Source: Lacrimispora sinapis (GTDB lineage Bacteria; Bacillota; Clostridia; Lachnospirales; Lachnospiraceae). Taken from it: DNA of 64,000 nt. Position numbers and translations under genes: made by a program. Below the pieces are notes generated by a model, which was given only the letters and a program-made list of their open reading frames with translations, did no database searches and was not told the DNA's origin. This document shows positions 43,084 through 51,796 of the stretch, one piece after another (position 1 is the stretch's first letter; every line of letters begins with the position of its first letter). The stretch lies in NCBI RefSeq assembly GCF_043633585.1, contig NZ_CP141832.1, positions 2,046,001-2,110,000 of the forward strand. Reading direction: 5' to 3'.

Positions 43084-43134
43084 AAACAATGGACAATCTC
43101 CAAAACATCAGCTTTGAAGATTGTCCATTGTTTT
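43084..43134 (-). terminator. agrDB terminator
   Basis: CAATGGACAATCT (43087-43099) pairs with AGATTGTCCATTG (43118-43130), followed by TTTTATG on the minus strand. It separates agrB from the orphan-operon promoter. Confidence 0.75.
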
Positions 43135-43145
43135 AAATAGCCCTT

Positions 43146-43727
43146 TTAATCACAAACCTTTTTATTCTTAAACACCCCATAAACCAACATAAGAGACAGT
43201 ATGGCATGACTGATTGCAATCACAATGCCGGCTCTTATTCCAAAACACCAAAATACTACTCCAATTGCGGCTTCTATTCCCCATACAATTCTGCTTCTTT
43301 TTCGATAATGTATGGTTTCAACCTCATCTAAAGGCTTATTCTTGTCCGGAGCAGGAGCATATAAAAAAATCAATGCTCCCGAAATCGCCAGACACAATGG
43401 CGGTAATATGACGGTCAACTCCCCAGTCAACACGCGTTCCACCAAACAAACCAACACTATCAAAAAGGCCGAAACAATGGTGCAGCCACCGTTTGTCCTT
43501 GCATGATATCCACCGCAATAAGACCTTAAAGGTATGTAACTGACAAGAAAAACAAAAACCGGCATGGGTGCATTTAATACAATAGCTATCAGCCCTGCAA
43601 TAAATACGTTGATTGTTTGATTCAGAAGCACTTCATAGCTGTAAAGATACAAAGCCCGCTGATCACCAGTTAAAATATTTTTCTTAATCTGCCAATTTAC
43701 TATACTTTCTGATATCCGCTGAATCAT
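43146..43727 (-). CDS. agrB: accessory gene regulator AgrB-type peptidase
   Basis: A 193-residue membrane cysteine peptidase that cleaves and cyclises the AgrD pro-peptide and helps to export it. The catalytic pair is His75 and Cys82 in RSYCGGYHARTNGGC, which matches the AgrB family motif. About five to six membrane segments. Its ATG overlaps the agrD stop codon by one base (TAATG), so the two are translationally coupled. Length is typical (about 190-200). Partner genes for a kinase and regulator lie just upstream. Confidence 0.93.
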   Translation of the reverse strand: MIQRISESIVNWQIKKNILTGDQRALYLYSYEVLLNQTINVFIAGLIAIVLNAPMPVFVFLVSYIPLRSYCGGYHARTNGGCTIVSAFLIVLVCLVERVLTGELTVILPPLCLAISGALIFLYAPAPDKNKPLDEVETIHYRKRSRIVWGIEAAIGVVFWCFGIRAGIVIAISHAILSLMLVYGVFKNKKVCD

Positions 43728-43888
43728 TAAAACTTTCTAAACCTCTTCGCATCTTCAGGTACCTCTGGCTGATGATGCGCCCAAGCACAAGTAACATTAA
43801 ATGAATAAACTGCAACCGCCAGAGCACATAAATTCATTACATTCACCACTGATAACTTACCTTTTAAAGTATTCATCAACTTCTTCAT
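43727..43888 (-). CDS. agrD: AgrD-type cyclic lactone autoinducer pro-peptide
   Basis: A 53-residue peptide gene. ATG at 43888 follows GGAGTGGTACTATT. It has the family's three parts: an N-terminal amphipathic helix (MKKLMNTLKGKLSVVNVMNL), a central signal region with Cys34 (SFNVTCAWAH) and an acidic C-terminal tail (HQPEVPEDAKRFRKF). By alignment with S. aureus AgrD, where DEP follows the signal, HQP marks the cleavage point. The predicted ring is a thiolactone of Cys34 to His38 (CAWAH), with a short tail such as NVT. The exact N-terminal trim cannot be read from sequence. Confidence 0.9.
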   Translation of the reverse strand: MKKLMNTLKGKLSVVNVMNLCALAVAVYSFNVTCAWAHHQPEVPEDAKRFRKF

Positions 43889-43915
43889 AATAGTACCACT
43901 CCTTTTTTTTTCTTC

Positions 43916-43982
43916 ATCATATACTGAAATATATCATTTTTCAAGTAAAGTGCCAAAATTATACACGTTGAGTGCCAAAATT
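43916..43982 (-). promoter_or_regulatory. agrDB promoter with LytTR-type repeats
   Basis: Minus strand: AATTTTGGCAC (43982-43972), 11 bp, AATTTTGGCAC (43960-43950), 5 bp, TTGAAA (43944-43939), 17 bp, TATGAT (43921-43916). The two repeats are identical and 22 bp apart. The site overlaps the last codons of the kinase gene. Confidence 0.75.
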
Positions 43983-45308
43983 TGCATTTTGATGCTCAGC
44001 AAAAGTAGAAATAGTAAGTGTTGTTACAAATAATTCTCCCTTTTCTTCCAAATTTAGGGAACCTCCATATTTTTCCGCAAGTGTTCTTACAATTCCAAGT
44101 CCTAAGCCATGATGCTTTGGGTCAGCTTTCGTAGATAAAAAGTTTGTACCCTCTCTTTTTGCCGAAACAGCAAAGCTATTCTCGATATAAAATATCAAAA
44201 AATAATTTGTTCCCATAAACACCTTCACATTAACTTTTCTATTATTAGGATCACATTTCGCTGCAGCTTCCAGAGCATTATCCAACAGATTGCCAAACAT
44301 TGATATCAAATCCGCATCGGAAATAAAATCCACCTTTAAAAATTTTTCAACAAACAGAGAGAAGTCTATATTTTGTTCTTTTGCCCTTGAAACACGTTCT
44401 GATAATATAGCATTTAGAACTGGGCTGCCGCTATAAATTACACTACTTGTTTCTTTTTGTATTTTCCCTTTTAACTCATCTATGATTTCAACAATTTTTT
44501 TATTCTCCCCGTCTATTGCCAGCATACGGAAGCTATTAAAATAAGAATTAATGTCATGCATAAAGCAACGATAATGATCATTAATTTTTAGAATATTTTG
44601 GAAATGTTCATTTTCCATATCCTTTTTTACAGTTATGAGCTCTGCATACTTTACCTTATTCATAACATCTGTATATTTTTCAAGTATAATAAATATGGCA
44701 GCATTGGTAAAATAAAGTAAAACTGCACAAGCACACATTAATACTTGTACCAAAGTTTCTTCCGGAAAATCCATATACAAAAAGCTGCTGGAAATCGTCA
44801 AAGACAGAATAGGCACAATTAGGAGATACCAGGATATTATATTGTTATTACTGACATTTAATTTTTTAATGAACTTTTCAATATATAAAAGGAAGAAAAA
44901 TCCAGCTACATATTCTATAAACAGAAAATAAACTCCGCCTGACGTAAACCAAGGTGGTATGTAAAATGGAAGAACTTTTGACAGAAACCGATACATTAGT
45001 TCAAATAATACTTCTCTCCCACCAACAAATGTAAAATATATTATCGTATATGCGATTCCATTTGTTAAGGATATTTTAAAGGATAACATAATATACAAAT
45101 AATAAAATAATGGTACAGTCAAAAAATTTAAAGTCACACTTCCAATTGCATTTTCTAAGAAAATCAAAATTACTGTAACGAAACTGGAAATTACCCGCTT
45201 TTTCCCACTCCATTTTTGTTGGAAAATAGCTTTGAAAAAACGATAAAGCATGTAAACATCCGCTGCACAGAAGAGCAGCCTACTTACTGATAAAAGCTCA
45301 TTTCCCAT
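43959..45308 (-). CDS. AgrC-like sensor histidine kinase (GHKL type)
   Basis: A 449-residue kinase. The N-terminal half (1-210) has six to seven membrane helices. A coiled linker leads to the phosphorylation site FMHDINSYFNSFR (His251). The HATPase domain has the N-box NLLDNALEAA (near 343) and G-box HGLGLGIVRTLAEKYGG. This is the HPK10/AgrC type that binds cyclic peptides from outside. It overlaps the end of the response regulator gene by one base, so they are translated together. The agrDB promoter lies over its 3' end. Confidence 0.9.
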   Translation of the reverse strand: MGNELLSVSRLLFCAADVYMLYRFFKAIFQQKWSGKKRVISSFVTVILIFLENAIGSVTLNFLTVPLFYYLYIMLSFKISLTNGIAYTIIYFTFVGGREVLFELMYRFLSKVLPFYIPPWFTSGGVYFLFIEYVAGFFFLLYIEKFIKKLNVSNNNIISWYLLIVPILSLTISSSFLYMDFPEETLVQVLMCACAVLLYFTNAAIFIILEKYTDVMNKVKYAELITVKKDMENEHFQNILKINDHYRCFMHDINSYFNSFRMLAIDGENKKIVEIIDELKGKIQKETSSVIYSGSPVLNAILSERVSRAKEQNIDFSLFVEKFLKVDFISDADLISMFGNLLDNALEAAAKCDPNNRKVNVKVFMGTNYFLIFYIENSFAVSAKREGTNFLSTKADPKHHGLGLGIVRTLAEKYGGSLNLEEKGELFVTTLTISTFAEHQNANFGTQRV

Positions 45309-46087
45309 TACAACTCGCCTTCCTTGTACTTTGATAGCATAAACTCTTCCTTTAGCTTGTTGAATTCCTGTGCTTTGCTCCGGGCGATTTGGAAGGTATT
45401 ATCTACATTCTTTAGTTTCAATATCTTGCTTGTGCAGTAAACCAGATATTTTAAATTGATAAGATAACTGTCATGAGGATAGCCAAACCCATAACCTTTC
45501 AGTTTTTCATAAATCTTATCCAGTTTTTCCGGAATACGGATATCTGGAAGTTCTCCTTTTTCATCCGGTTTAACGCCATAGATACGATATGAAGTTTCTG
45601 AAATATGAACTCTGGTATTCTTTTTATATTTTTCAATATAAACAATATCATCGATTCGTAAAAACAATCTTTCCCGGTTCATGTTGGCGGTGAGAAAGGG
45701 GGCCTGGCCGAATTCCACCATTTTGTCCAGGGAATCCTTTATATAACGGTCCATGACCTGATCCTGCATATTCTTCATAATATATCTGTATGGCTGTACC
45801 TCAAAGCTGCGCGGTGATGGTTCAACAAATCCGGTATAGAATACCAGGATTACATTGTTATCCAGTTCACGGATACGAATTGCTGTCTCCTCTCCATCAA
45901 TCCCTTTCATCTGAACATCAAGAAAGACAATGGAGAACCTGATGTTTTTAATTGCTTCTAACAGCGACACACCCGAATCGTATTGATGAATCCTGATTTT
46001 CTCCACTTCATTCATATTCTTTATAATTCGTTCAGACAATCGTTTCCTATCTCCTGCATTATCATCACAAATAGCAATCTCAAACAT
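45308..46087 (-). CDS. LytTR-type response regulator (AgrA-like)
   Basis: A 259-residue regulator. Receiver domain residues 1-125: acidic pair Asp8/Asp9, phosphorylation Asp57 in FLDVQMKG, and Lys in RYIMKNM. The C-terminal LytTR DNA-binding domain (about 145-250) contains IVYIEKYKKNTRVHI, YGFGYPHDSYLINLKYL and KILKLKN. LytTR domains bind 9-11 bp direct repeats two per promoter. The paired repeats before agrD and before the orphan operon are the likely sites. The regulator gene comes first, then the kinase. Confidence 0.9.
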   Translation of the reverse strand: MFEIAICDDNAGDRKRLSERIIKNMNEVEKIRIHQYDSGVSLLEAIKNIRFSIVFLDVQMKGIDGEETAIRIRELDNNVILVFYTGFVEPSPRSFEVQPYRYIMKNMQDQVMDRYIKDSLDKMVEFGQAPFLTANMNRERLFLRIDDIVYIEKYKKNTRVHISETSYRIYGVKPDEKGELPDIRIPEKLDKIYEKLKGYGFGYPHDSYLINLKYLVYCTSKILKLKNVDNTFQIARSKAQEFNKLKEEFMLSKYKEGEL

Positions 46088-46173
46088 AAATTTTTCCCCT
46101 TTGTAAAAACTCTTTTTTAATTAAACTATCGGGTATTTAACCACTTTTCATAAGAAAAGATGGAAGAAAGATA

Positions 46174-46204
46174 CCAGAAAATTATATTTTCTCCAATTTT
46201 CTGG
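46174..46204. repeat. inverted repeat before the response regulator gene
   Basis: Perfect 10-bp arms CCAGAAAATT / AATTTTCTGG with an 11-base loop, between the ABC exporter and the response regulator gene. On the minus strand it is followed by TATCTTTCTT, so it may be a weak terminator for the exporter operon. Confidence 0.45.
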
Positions 46205-46229
46205 CATCCTGATCCACAAGCTCTGGTAA

Positions 46230-47975
46230 TTATACTGCAAACTGGCTGTTGTAAAGCTGTGCATAAAATCCATTTTGAAGCAGCAGATTTTCATGGGTAC
46301 CCTGTTCAATAATATGCCCGTCCTTCATAACCAGGATCACATCCGCTTCCTTAATGGTAGACAGGCGGTGGGCAACGATGAAACTGGTCCTGCCCTCCAT
46401 CATTTTGGAAAATGCCTTTTGAATCTTGATTTCAGTTCTGGTATCAATAGAAGAAGTGGCTTCGTCCAGAATCAGCATTGGAGGCAGGCACAGCATCACT
46501 CTGGCAATGCATAAAAGCTGTTTTTGTCCCTGAGATAAGTTCCCCCCATCCTCTGAGATCACCGTATCATAGCCATTTGGCATACGCTCAATGAAACTGT
46601 GGGCATGGGCTTCTTTTGCAGCCAGTATCACTTCTTCCTCCGATGCCTCCGGCTTTCCATATGCAATATTTTCCCTGATGGTCCCTGACTTCAGCCAGGT
46701 TTCCTGCAGCACCATTCCATAATTGGACCTCAGGCTCTCTCTTGTTATATGGCGGATATCGGTTCCATCTACCTGAATGGAGCCGGAATCTACGTCATAG
46801 AAACGCATGAGCAGATTGATGACCGTACTTTTTCCACATCCGGTAGGACCCACTATGGCAACTCTCTGCCCTGGCTTCACCAAAAGATTCATATTTTCAA
46901 TCAAAGAAACCTGGGGATTGTAGGAAAAGTCCACATGTTCCAGGTGTACCTCTCCATTTGCTTCTGAAAGAACCAATGCATCCGGATCATCGGGAATCTG
47001 TGGTTCTTCGTCAATCAGTTCAAACACTCTTGCCGCGGACGCCAATGCATTCTGAAGCTCTGTCACCACTCCCGATATTTCATTAAACGGTTTGGTATAT
47101 TGATTGGCATAATTCAAAAAACTGGTCAGCTGTCCAACGGTCAATAGACCATTGATCGCCGCAAATGCACCCGCAATTCCTACACATGCATAAACAAAAC
47201 TGTTTACAAACCGGGTAGCCGGGTTGGTGATGGAGGAGAAAAAGGTCGCTTTCAGCCCCCATATCCGAAGTTCCTCATTGATTGTCTCAAACTTTTCCTG
47301 CGCTTCCTTTTCATGGCCAAAGGCCTGAACGACTTTTTGATTTCCCAGCATTTCATCAATGAGGGAAGTCAGTTCTCCCCGGGTCTTTGACTGCATCTGA
47401 AACAAATGGTAGGTTTTCTTTGCAATAAAACTGGCTGCAAACAGGGAAACCGGAGTTATCACCACAACCACTGCCGCAATCACCGGATTGATGTAAAACA
47501 TAAAGAGCAAGGTTCCCAGTATGGTCAATACTCCGGTAAAAAGCTGGGTAAACCCCATTAAAAGTCCATCGGAAAACTGGTCTATATCCGCTATGATCCT
47601 GCTGATAATATCTCCATGGGAATGAGAATCCACATATTTTAACGGAAGAATTTCCAGTTTGTGAAAGGCCTGGGTCCTTATATCCTTTACTACCTGATAA
47701 GTCATCCAGTTGTTGATGTGGCTCATCAGCCACTGAGCTGCTGCCGTCAGGGATATTACGATTGCCATCTGCTTTAAGATGGCCGCCATACCGGCAAAAT
47801 CAACATTGCCTTTCCCTGCCACACAGTCAATGGCACGGCCTATGAGAATCGGTACATACAGTGTCAGCAGCACGGTAACGAATGCACAGATCAAGGAAGC
47901 CGTAACGGCCCATTGATACCGGCTGATACAGCCAAGGACACGTTTGATGGTAGATCGGTGTTTAATGACAGCCAT
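46230..47975 (-). CDS. ABC exporter subunit with intact ATPase site (heterodimer partner 2)
   Basis: A 581-residue half-transporter: six membrane helices (residues 1-310) and an ATPase domain with Walker A GPTGCGKST, signature LSQGQKQLL, Walker B LILDEATSSID (catalytic Glu present) and H-loop VAHRLSTI. Start at 47975 (AAGGAGG-TACAGTAAA) is one base after the stop of the other half; a longer frame runs into that gene. With its neighbour it forms a heterodimer like BmrCD/LmrCD, which exports drugs, lipids or peptides. The gene lies next to agr genes but has no agr-type repeats of its own. Confidence 0.9.
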   Translation of the reverse strand: MAVIKHRSTIKRVLGCISRYQWAVTASLICAFVTVLLTLYVPILIGRAIDCVAGKGNVDFAGMAAILKQMAIVISLTAAAQWLMSHINNWMTYQVVKDIRTQAFHKLEILPLKYVDSHSHGDIISRIIADIDQFSDGLLMGFTQLFTGVLTILGTLLFMFYINPVIAAVVVVITPVSLFAASFIAKKTYHLFQMQSKTRGELTSLIDEMLGNQKVVQAFGHEKEAQEKFETINEELRIWGLKATFFSSITNPATRFVNSFVYACVGIAGAFAAINGLLTVGQLTSFLNYANQYTKPFNEISGVVTELQNALASAARVFELIDEEPQIPDDPDALVLSEANGEVHLEHVDFSYNPQVSLIENMNLLVKPGQRVAIVGPTGCGKSTVINLLMRFYDVDSGSIQVDGTDIRHITRESLRSNYGMVLQETWLKSGTIRENIAYGKPEASEEEVILAAKEAHAHSFIERMPNGYDTVISEDGGNLSQGQKQLLCIARVMLCLPPMLILDEATSSIDTRTEIKIQKAFSKMMEGRTSFIVAHRLSTIKEADVILVMKDGHIIEQGTHENLLLQNGFYAQLYNSQFAV

Positions 47976-47976
47976 T

Positions 47977-49707
47977 TTACTGTACCTCCTTTTCGGATAA
48001 CTGAGACAGGCAGATTTCCCGGTAAACGTCACAGGTCTGCAATAACTCTTTGTGGGTTCCGCAGCCAGCCATCTTTCCTTCATCAAGAACTACGATCTGA
48101 TCCGCATTCTTGATGGTGGAGGCCCTTTGGGAAACGATAAATACCGTCATATCTTTTGTCCCCTCTTTGATCGCCTTTCTAAGTCTTGCATCCGTTGCAA
48201 AATCCAATGCGGAGGCACTGTCATCCATAATCAGAATTTGGGGCTCTTTCACCAGCGCTCTTGCGATCGTCAGCCTTTGTCTCTGGCCTCCCGATAAATT
48301 TTTACCTCCTGCCTGGATTACAAAATCCAGACCTTCTCTCTTCTCATCAACAAATTCCTTGGCCTGCGCAATTGCAAGTGCCTTGTAAATTTCCTCATCG
48401 GTGGCATCTTTTTTCCCCCACTGCATGTTTTCACGAAGAGAGCCTTTAAACAGAACGGATTTCTGCGGAACGATTCCCACCAGCTCCCGAAGCTGTCCTA
48501 AAGGATACTCTCTCACATCGGTTCCTCCCACCTTTACAGAGCCATCTGTCACATCATAAAATCTTGGGATGAGATTTACCAAGGTGGTCTTACCGGAACC
48601 TGTGCCGCCGATGATCCCGATCGTCTCCCCTTTCTTTGCCTGAAAGGAAATATCACTGAGTGCCGGAGCTTTTGCCTCCTCATAATAAAAAGTCATGCGG
48701 TCAAAGGATACTTTTGGTGCTTCCGGCGCTTCTGTGGCCTTTGTGTGAACCGTATCTGCAATTCCTGGTTTTTGCTGGAACACAGAATTGATCCGGTTTG
48801 CACAGGCCAGTGCTTTTGATATGGTAATGATTAAATTGGCCAGTTTCACAAGCTCCACCAGAATCTGAGACATATAATTCACCAAGGCAACGACTTGACC
48901 CTGGCTGATGATTCCCCGATCCACACTTCCTGCCCCGGTATTTATCAAAACAATGATTCCCAGGTTAATGATCACGTAAGTAAGAGGATTCATCAAAGCA
49001 GAGATTTTCCCCACAAATACCTGGAATCGGACTAAAAGACGGTTCTCCTCTTCAAATCTTTGGACCTCATCCTTCTGGCGGTTAAAGGCACGGATCACAC
49101 GGACCCCCAGCAGATTTTCTCTGGCTGTCAGCAGGACCTGATCCAGCTGCTTTTGAACGTTCCGGTACAATGGCATGCTGACAATCATAATTCCGAATAT
49201 AACCACTGATAATATGGGTATGGTCACCGCAAAGACCATGGCTGCCCGGAAATTGATGGTAAATGCCATGATCATGGCACCGAATACAACGAAGGGGGAA
49301 CGCAGAAACAGGCGAAGGAACATGTTGACTCCCGACTGTACCTGATTGGCATCACTGGTCATTCTGGTGATGAGTGTGGCTGTTCCAACGGCATCAATCT
49401 CCCGGTAGGAAAGTTTATTTATATGGGCAAATAGATCATTCCGCAAGGAAGTTCCAAAACCGGCTGCCGCTTTTGCCGCAAAATACTGGGCAGTTATGGC
49501 ACTTGCAAGGCCAATGAGCCCAAGAAGAACCAGCAGCCCTCCCATCTTTAGGATATAAGACGTATCCTGGGATTTAATGCCCACATCAATGACCTTGGCC
49601 ATGACCAGCGGCACCAGAAGTTCAAAGCTGGCTTCCAGGAGCTTAAACAACGGTCCCAGGACGCTTTCCAGCTTATAATTTTTCAGATATTTCAGGAGTT
49701 CCTTCAT
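47977..49707 (-). CDS. ABC exporter subunit with degenerate ATPase site (heterodimer partner 1)
   Basis: A 576-residue half-transporter: six membrane helices and ATPase domain with Walker A GGTGSGKTTLVN and signature LSGGQRQRLTIARAL. Walker B reads ILIMDDSASALD (Asp instead of the catalytic Glu) and the H-loop reads VSQRASTI (Gln instead of His). These changes define the non-catalytic site of heterodimeric exporters. First gene of the operon, transcribed from a promoter that overlaps the divergent LysR promoter. Substrate unknown. Confidence 0.9.
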   Translation of the reverse strand: MKELLKYLKNYKLESVLGPLFKLLEASFELLVPLVMAKVIDVGIKSQDTSYILKMGGLLVLLGLIGLASAITAQYFAAKAAAGFGTSLRNDLFAHINKLSYREIDAVGTATLITRMTSDANQVQSGVNMFLRLFLRSPFVVFGAMIMAFTINFRAAMVFAVTIPILSVVIFGIMIVSMPLYRNVQKQLDQVLLTARENLLGVRVIRAFNRQKDEVQRFEEENRLLVRFQVFVGKISALMNPLTYVIINLGIIVLINTGAGSVDRGIISQGQVVALVNYMSQILVELVKLANLIITISKALACANRINSVFQQKPGIADTVHTKATEAPEAPKVSFDRMTFYYEEAKAPALSDISFQAKKGETIGIIGGTGSGKTTLVNLIPRFYDVTDGSVKVGGTDVREYPLGQLRELVGIVPQKSVLFKGSLRENMQWGKKDATDEEIYKALAIAQAKEFVDEKREGLDFVIQAGGKNLSGGQRQRLTIARALVKEPQILIMDDSASALDFATDARLRKAIKEGTKDMTVFIVSQRASTIKNADQIVVLDEGKMAGCGTHKELLQTCDVYREICLSQLSEKEVQ

Positions 49708-49755
49708 TCTAAATTCCTCCGATTTTATAAATTCATACTCTTTTGGAATATTTTA

Positions 49756-49790
49756 TTGTAATATTATATCATTCTGGTATAATATTACAA
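49756..49790. promoter_or_regulatory. overlapping divergent promoters in a perfect palindrome
   Basis: TTGTAATATTATA (49756-49768), 9 bp, TATAATATTACAA (49778-49790): perfect 13-bp arms. On the plus strand this is TTGTAA-16 bp-TATAAT in front of the LysR gene; on the minus strand the same -35, spacer and -10 face the ABC exporter operon. Each promoter occupies the other's bases. Confidence 0.7.
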
Positions 49791-49830
49791 GTATAAATCG
49801 CTATACATTATGAAATAAAGGATGTGCCAA

Positions 49831-50715
49831 ATGAATCCACTTAATTCAAAACAACTATATTATTTTTTGACCGTTGCAGAAACCGGCAGTTTTACCGCCG
49901 CATCCAAAAAGCTGGGACTGTCTCAGCCGCCTTTAAGCAAACAGATCATGCTTCTGGAACAAGAACTGGGATTAAAACTGCTGGAGCGGGGTTCCAGAAA
50001 GACAGAGCTGACAGAAGCCGGTGCTTTTCTTTATTCCCGCGCCAAGGATATCCTTTCCATGATGGAGGCGGTCACAGAAGAGCTCCATCATTTTCCCTCC
50101 TCTGCCAAAGGTGTTTTAAAGCTTGGAGCTATCTCTTCCTCTGGAAACCTCTTGACCAATTTTTTAAAGACATTCTGCGCATCCCATCCCAATGTCCGGT
50201 TTGAAATTACAGAAGGCAACACCTATGAGCTGATAGAAAAAATGAAAAACGGGATCATTGAATGTGCCGTCATCCGGACTCCTTTTTATGGGGAAGGCTT
50301 AGAATGTGTCTATGGCCTGGAAGAACCGCTGATGGCGGTAGGTAACCCTTTCTTTTTTCCGGAAATAAACACCAGCAGAATCAAACTGACCGAGCTTACC
50401 GGAAAACCGCTGATCTATTACCGCCGTTTCGATGCCATCATATCGACTGCATTTCAAAATATAGGAATGGAACCTTATATTTTTTGCCGCAATGACGATG
50501 CAAGAACCTGTCTGCAATGGGCAAAATCCGGGCTTGGTATCGCCCTTGTTCCAAAATCCATCAGCGAGATGGAAAACAGTACCGGTCTGGTGTTTCGGGA
50601 GATCGACTCCGTGGACACCGTAACACGGATTGCTGCCGTATATAAAAAAAATGGCTATGTATCAAACATAGCCAAGGAATTCGTATCTTGTTTCGGCGAA
50701 GAGATGTCTTTTTAA
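49831..50715 (+). CDS. LysR-family regulator divergent from the ABC exporter
   Basis: A 294-residue LysR protein. Winged helix-turn-helix in residues 1-62 (TVAETGSFTAASKKLGLSQ, PPLSKQIMLLEQEL); effector domain about 88-294 (GVLKLGAISSSGN, FEITEGNTYELIEKM). The start at 49831 is set by AAAGGATG with correct spacing; an ATG three codons earlier lacks one. Divergent from the heterodimeric exporter and sharing a symmetric promoter region, so it probably controls the exporter and itself. Its last bases overlap the convergent radical SAM gene. Confidence 0.88.
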   Translation: MNPLNSKQLYYFLTVAETGSFTAASKKLGLSQPPLSKQIMLLEQELGLKLLERGSRKTELTEAGAFLYSRAKDILSMMEAVTEELHHFPSSAKGVLKLGAISSSGNLLTNFLKTFCASHPNVRFEITEGNTYELIEKMKNGIIECAVIRTPFYGEGLECVYGLEEPLMAVGNPFFFPEINTSRIKLTELTGKPLIYYRRFDAIISTAFQNIGMEPYIFCRNDDARTCLQWAKSGLGIALVPKSISEMENSTGLVFREIDSVDTVTRIAAVYKKNGYVSNIAKEFVSCFGEEMSF

Positions 50716-51608
50716 TCAAACAGACTTAACTGGGTGATCTGGTAATTCTTCTTATAGGAATGAATGATATCCGGCATGCGGTACAGGATACCATAACGCT
50801 CGCATTCCTTTGAAAATATGCTCCAAAGCTTTTTACTTTCGGGACTTGGACATTGATAGCTGTTTCCATAACGCTTCATATATTCTGTCACCAGATCACG
50901 CTCCGGAAACTGCTCCCGCAGGCGGTCAAAATACCATTCCCTTTGATTGTTGCGCAAAGTCACACCTAATGCCGGATAGATAAAAGCAGCGCCAACCTCA
51001 TGGGCTGCTTTTACAATAGACCGGATATTATCTTCATTGTCTTCCAGAAAGGGAAGAATGGGCATCATTAAAATGCCCGTAAATATCCCTTTCCCGCTCA
51101 GTGCCTGGATCAGTTCCAGACGTTGGGTGGGCACAGACACATAAGGCTCAACCTTTTTCGCCAGGCCGTCATCGGTTGTGGTTACTGTCACTTTGCAGAT
51201 GACCGGCGAATGCTCCCTGATGCCCAAGAGCACATCAATATCCCGTTTTAACAGTGCACTTTTTGTTGCGATGGAGGCTCCGAAGCCAAAAGCATCAATC
51301 AATTCCAATGCGTGTCTTGTAAGCTCCATTTCTTTTTCAAAGGGATTATAGGGATCGCTCATGGAACCAGTTCCAACAACACCGCTTTTTACTTTACGCC
51401 TTAAATCATCCCGAATGATCCGAAGTGCATCTTCTTTCACCCTTACGGTATCAAAGTGATCAATCCGGTAGCAGTCAGAGCGGCTGTCGCAGTAAATACA
51501 GCCATGACAGCACCCTCTGTAAATGTTCATATTGTAATCAATTCCAAACCAGTTGCCGGGGTTGTTTGTCTTAATCACAATGTTTTTTGCAGAAATGTAG
51601 TCCATCAT
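50712..51608 (-). CDS. radical SAM protein (spore photoproduct lyase-like / Rv2578c type)
   Basis: A 298-residue radical SAM protein with the CX3CX2C cluster in RGCCHGCIYC (Cys33, Cys37, Cys40), followed by TGSMSDPYNPFEKE and SIATKSALLKRDIDVL typical of the SPL-like subgroup. The conserved late Cys of true spore photoproduct lyase is not evident, so repair of the spore photoproduct is unlikely. Members of this subgroup have no assigned reaction. The gene ends 4 bp inside the convergent LysR gene. Confidence 0.85.
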   Translation of the reverse strand: MMDYISAKNIVIKTNNPGNWFGIDYNMNIYRGCCHGCIYCDSRSDCYRIDHFDTVRVKEDALRIIRDDLRRKVKSGVVGTGSMSDPYNPFEKEMELTRHALELIDAFGFGASIATKSALLKRDIDVLLGIREHSPVICKVTVTTTDDGLAKKVEPYVSVPTQRLELIQALSGKGIFTGILMMPILPFLEDNEDNIRSIVKAAHEVGAAFIYPALGVTLRNNQREWYFDRLREQFPERDLVTEYMKRYGNSYQCPSPESKKLWSIFSKECERYGILYRMPDIIHSYKKNYQITQLSLFD

Positions 51609-51796
51609 TCCCTCCTTCTTGATTCATTCTAAAGTTTATCTTCTGGTTTGTCAATTCTCTCCCTTGTTTCCCTTTAAAAATCAAAAATGGGGTGCCTTGA
51701 TATTTTTTTTGTCCCATGATAATATGCTTATAGCAGTAAGCCTGATTGCTCTGCCTCACATACAATCGCAGAGTGAAATACGAAAAGGGAGGCATT

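Noticed and set aside
42912..43103. 63-codon minus-strand frame between agrB and the orphan operon
   Set aside because: It runs through the agrDB terminator hairpin, the LytTR-type repeats and the promoter, and its start has no ribosome site. The non-coding signals explain the DNA better.
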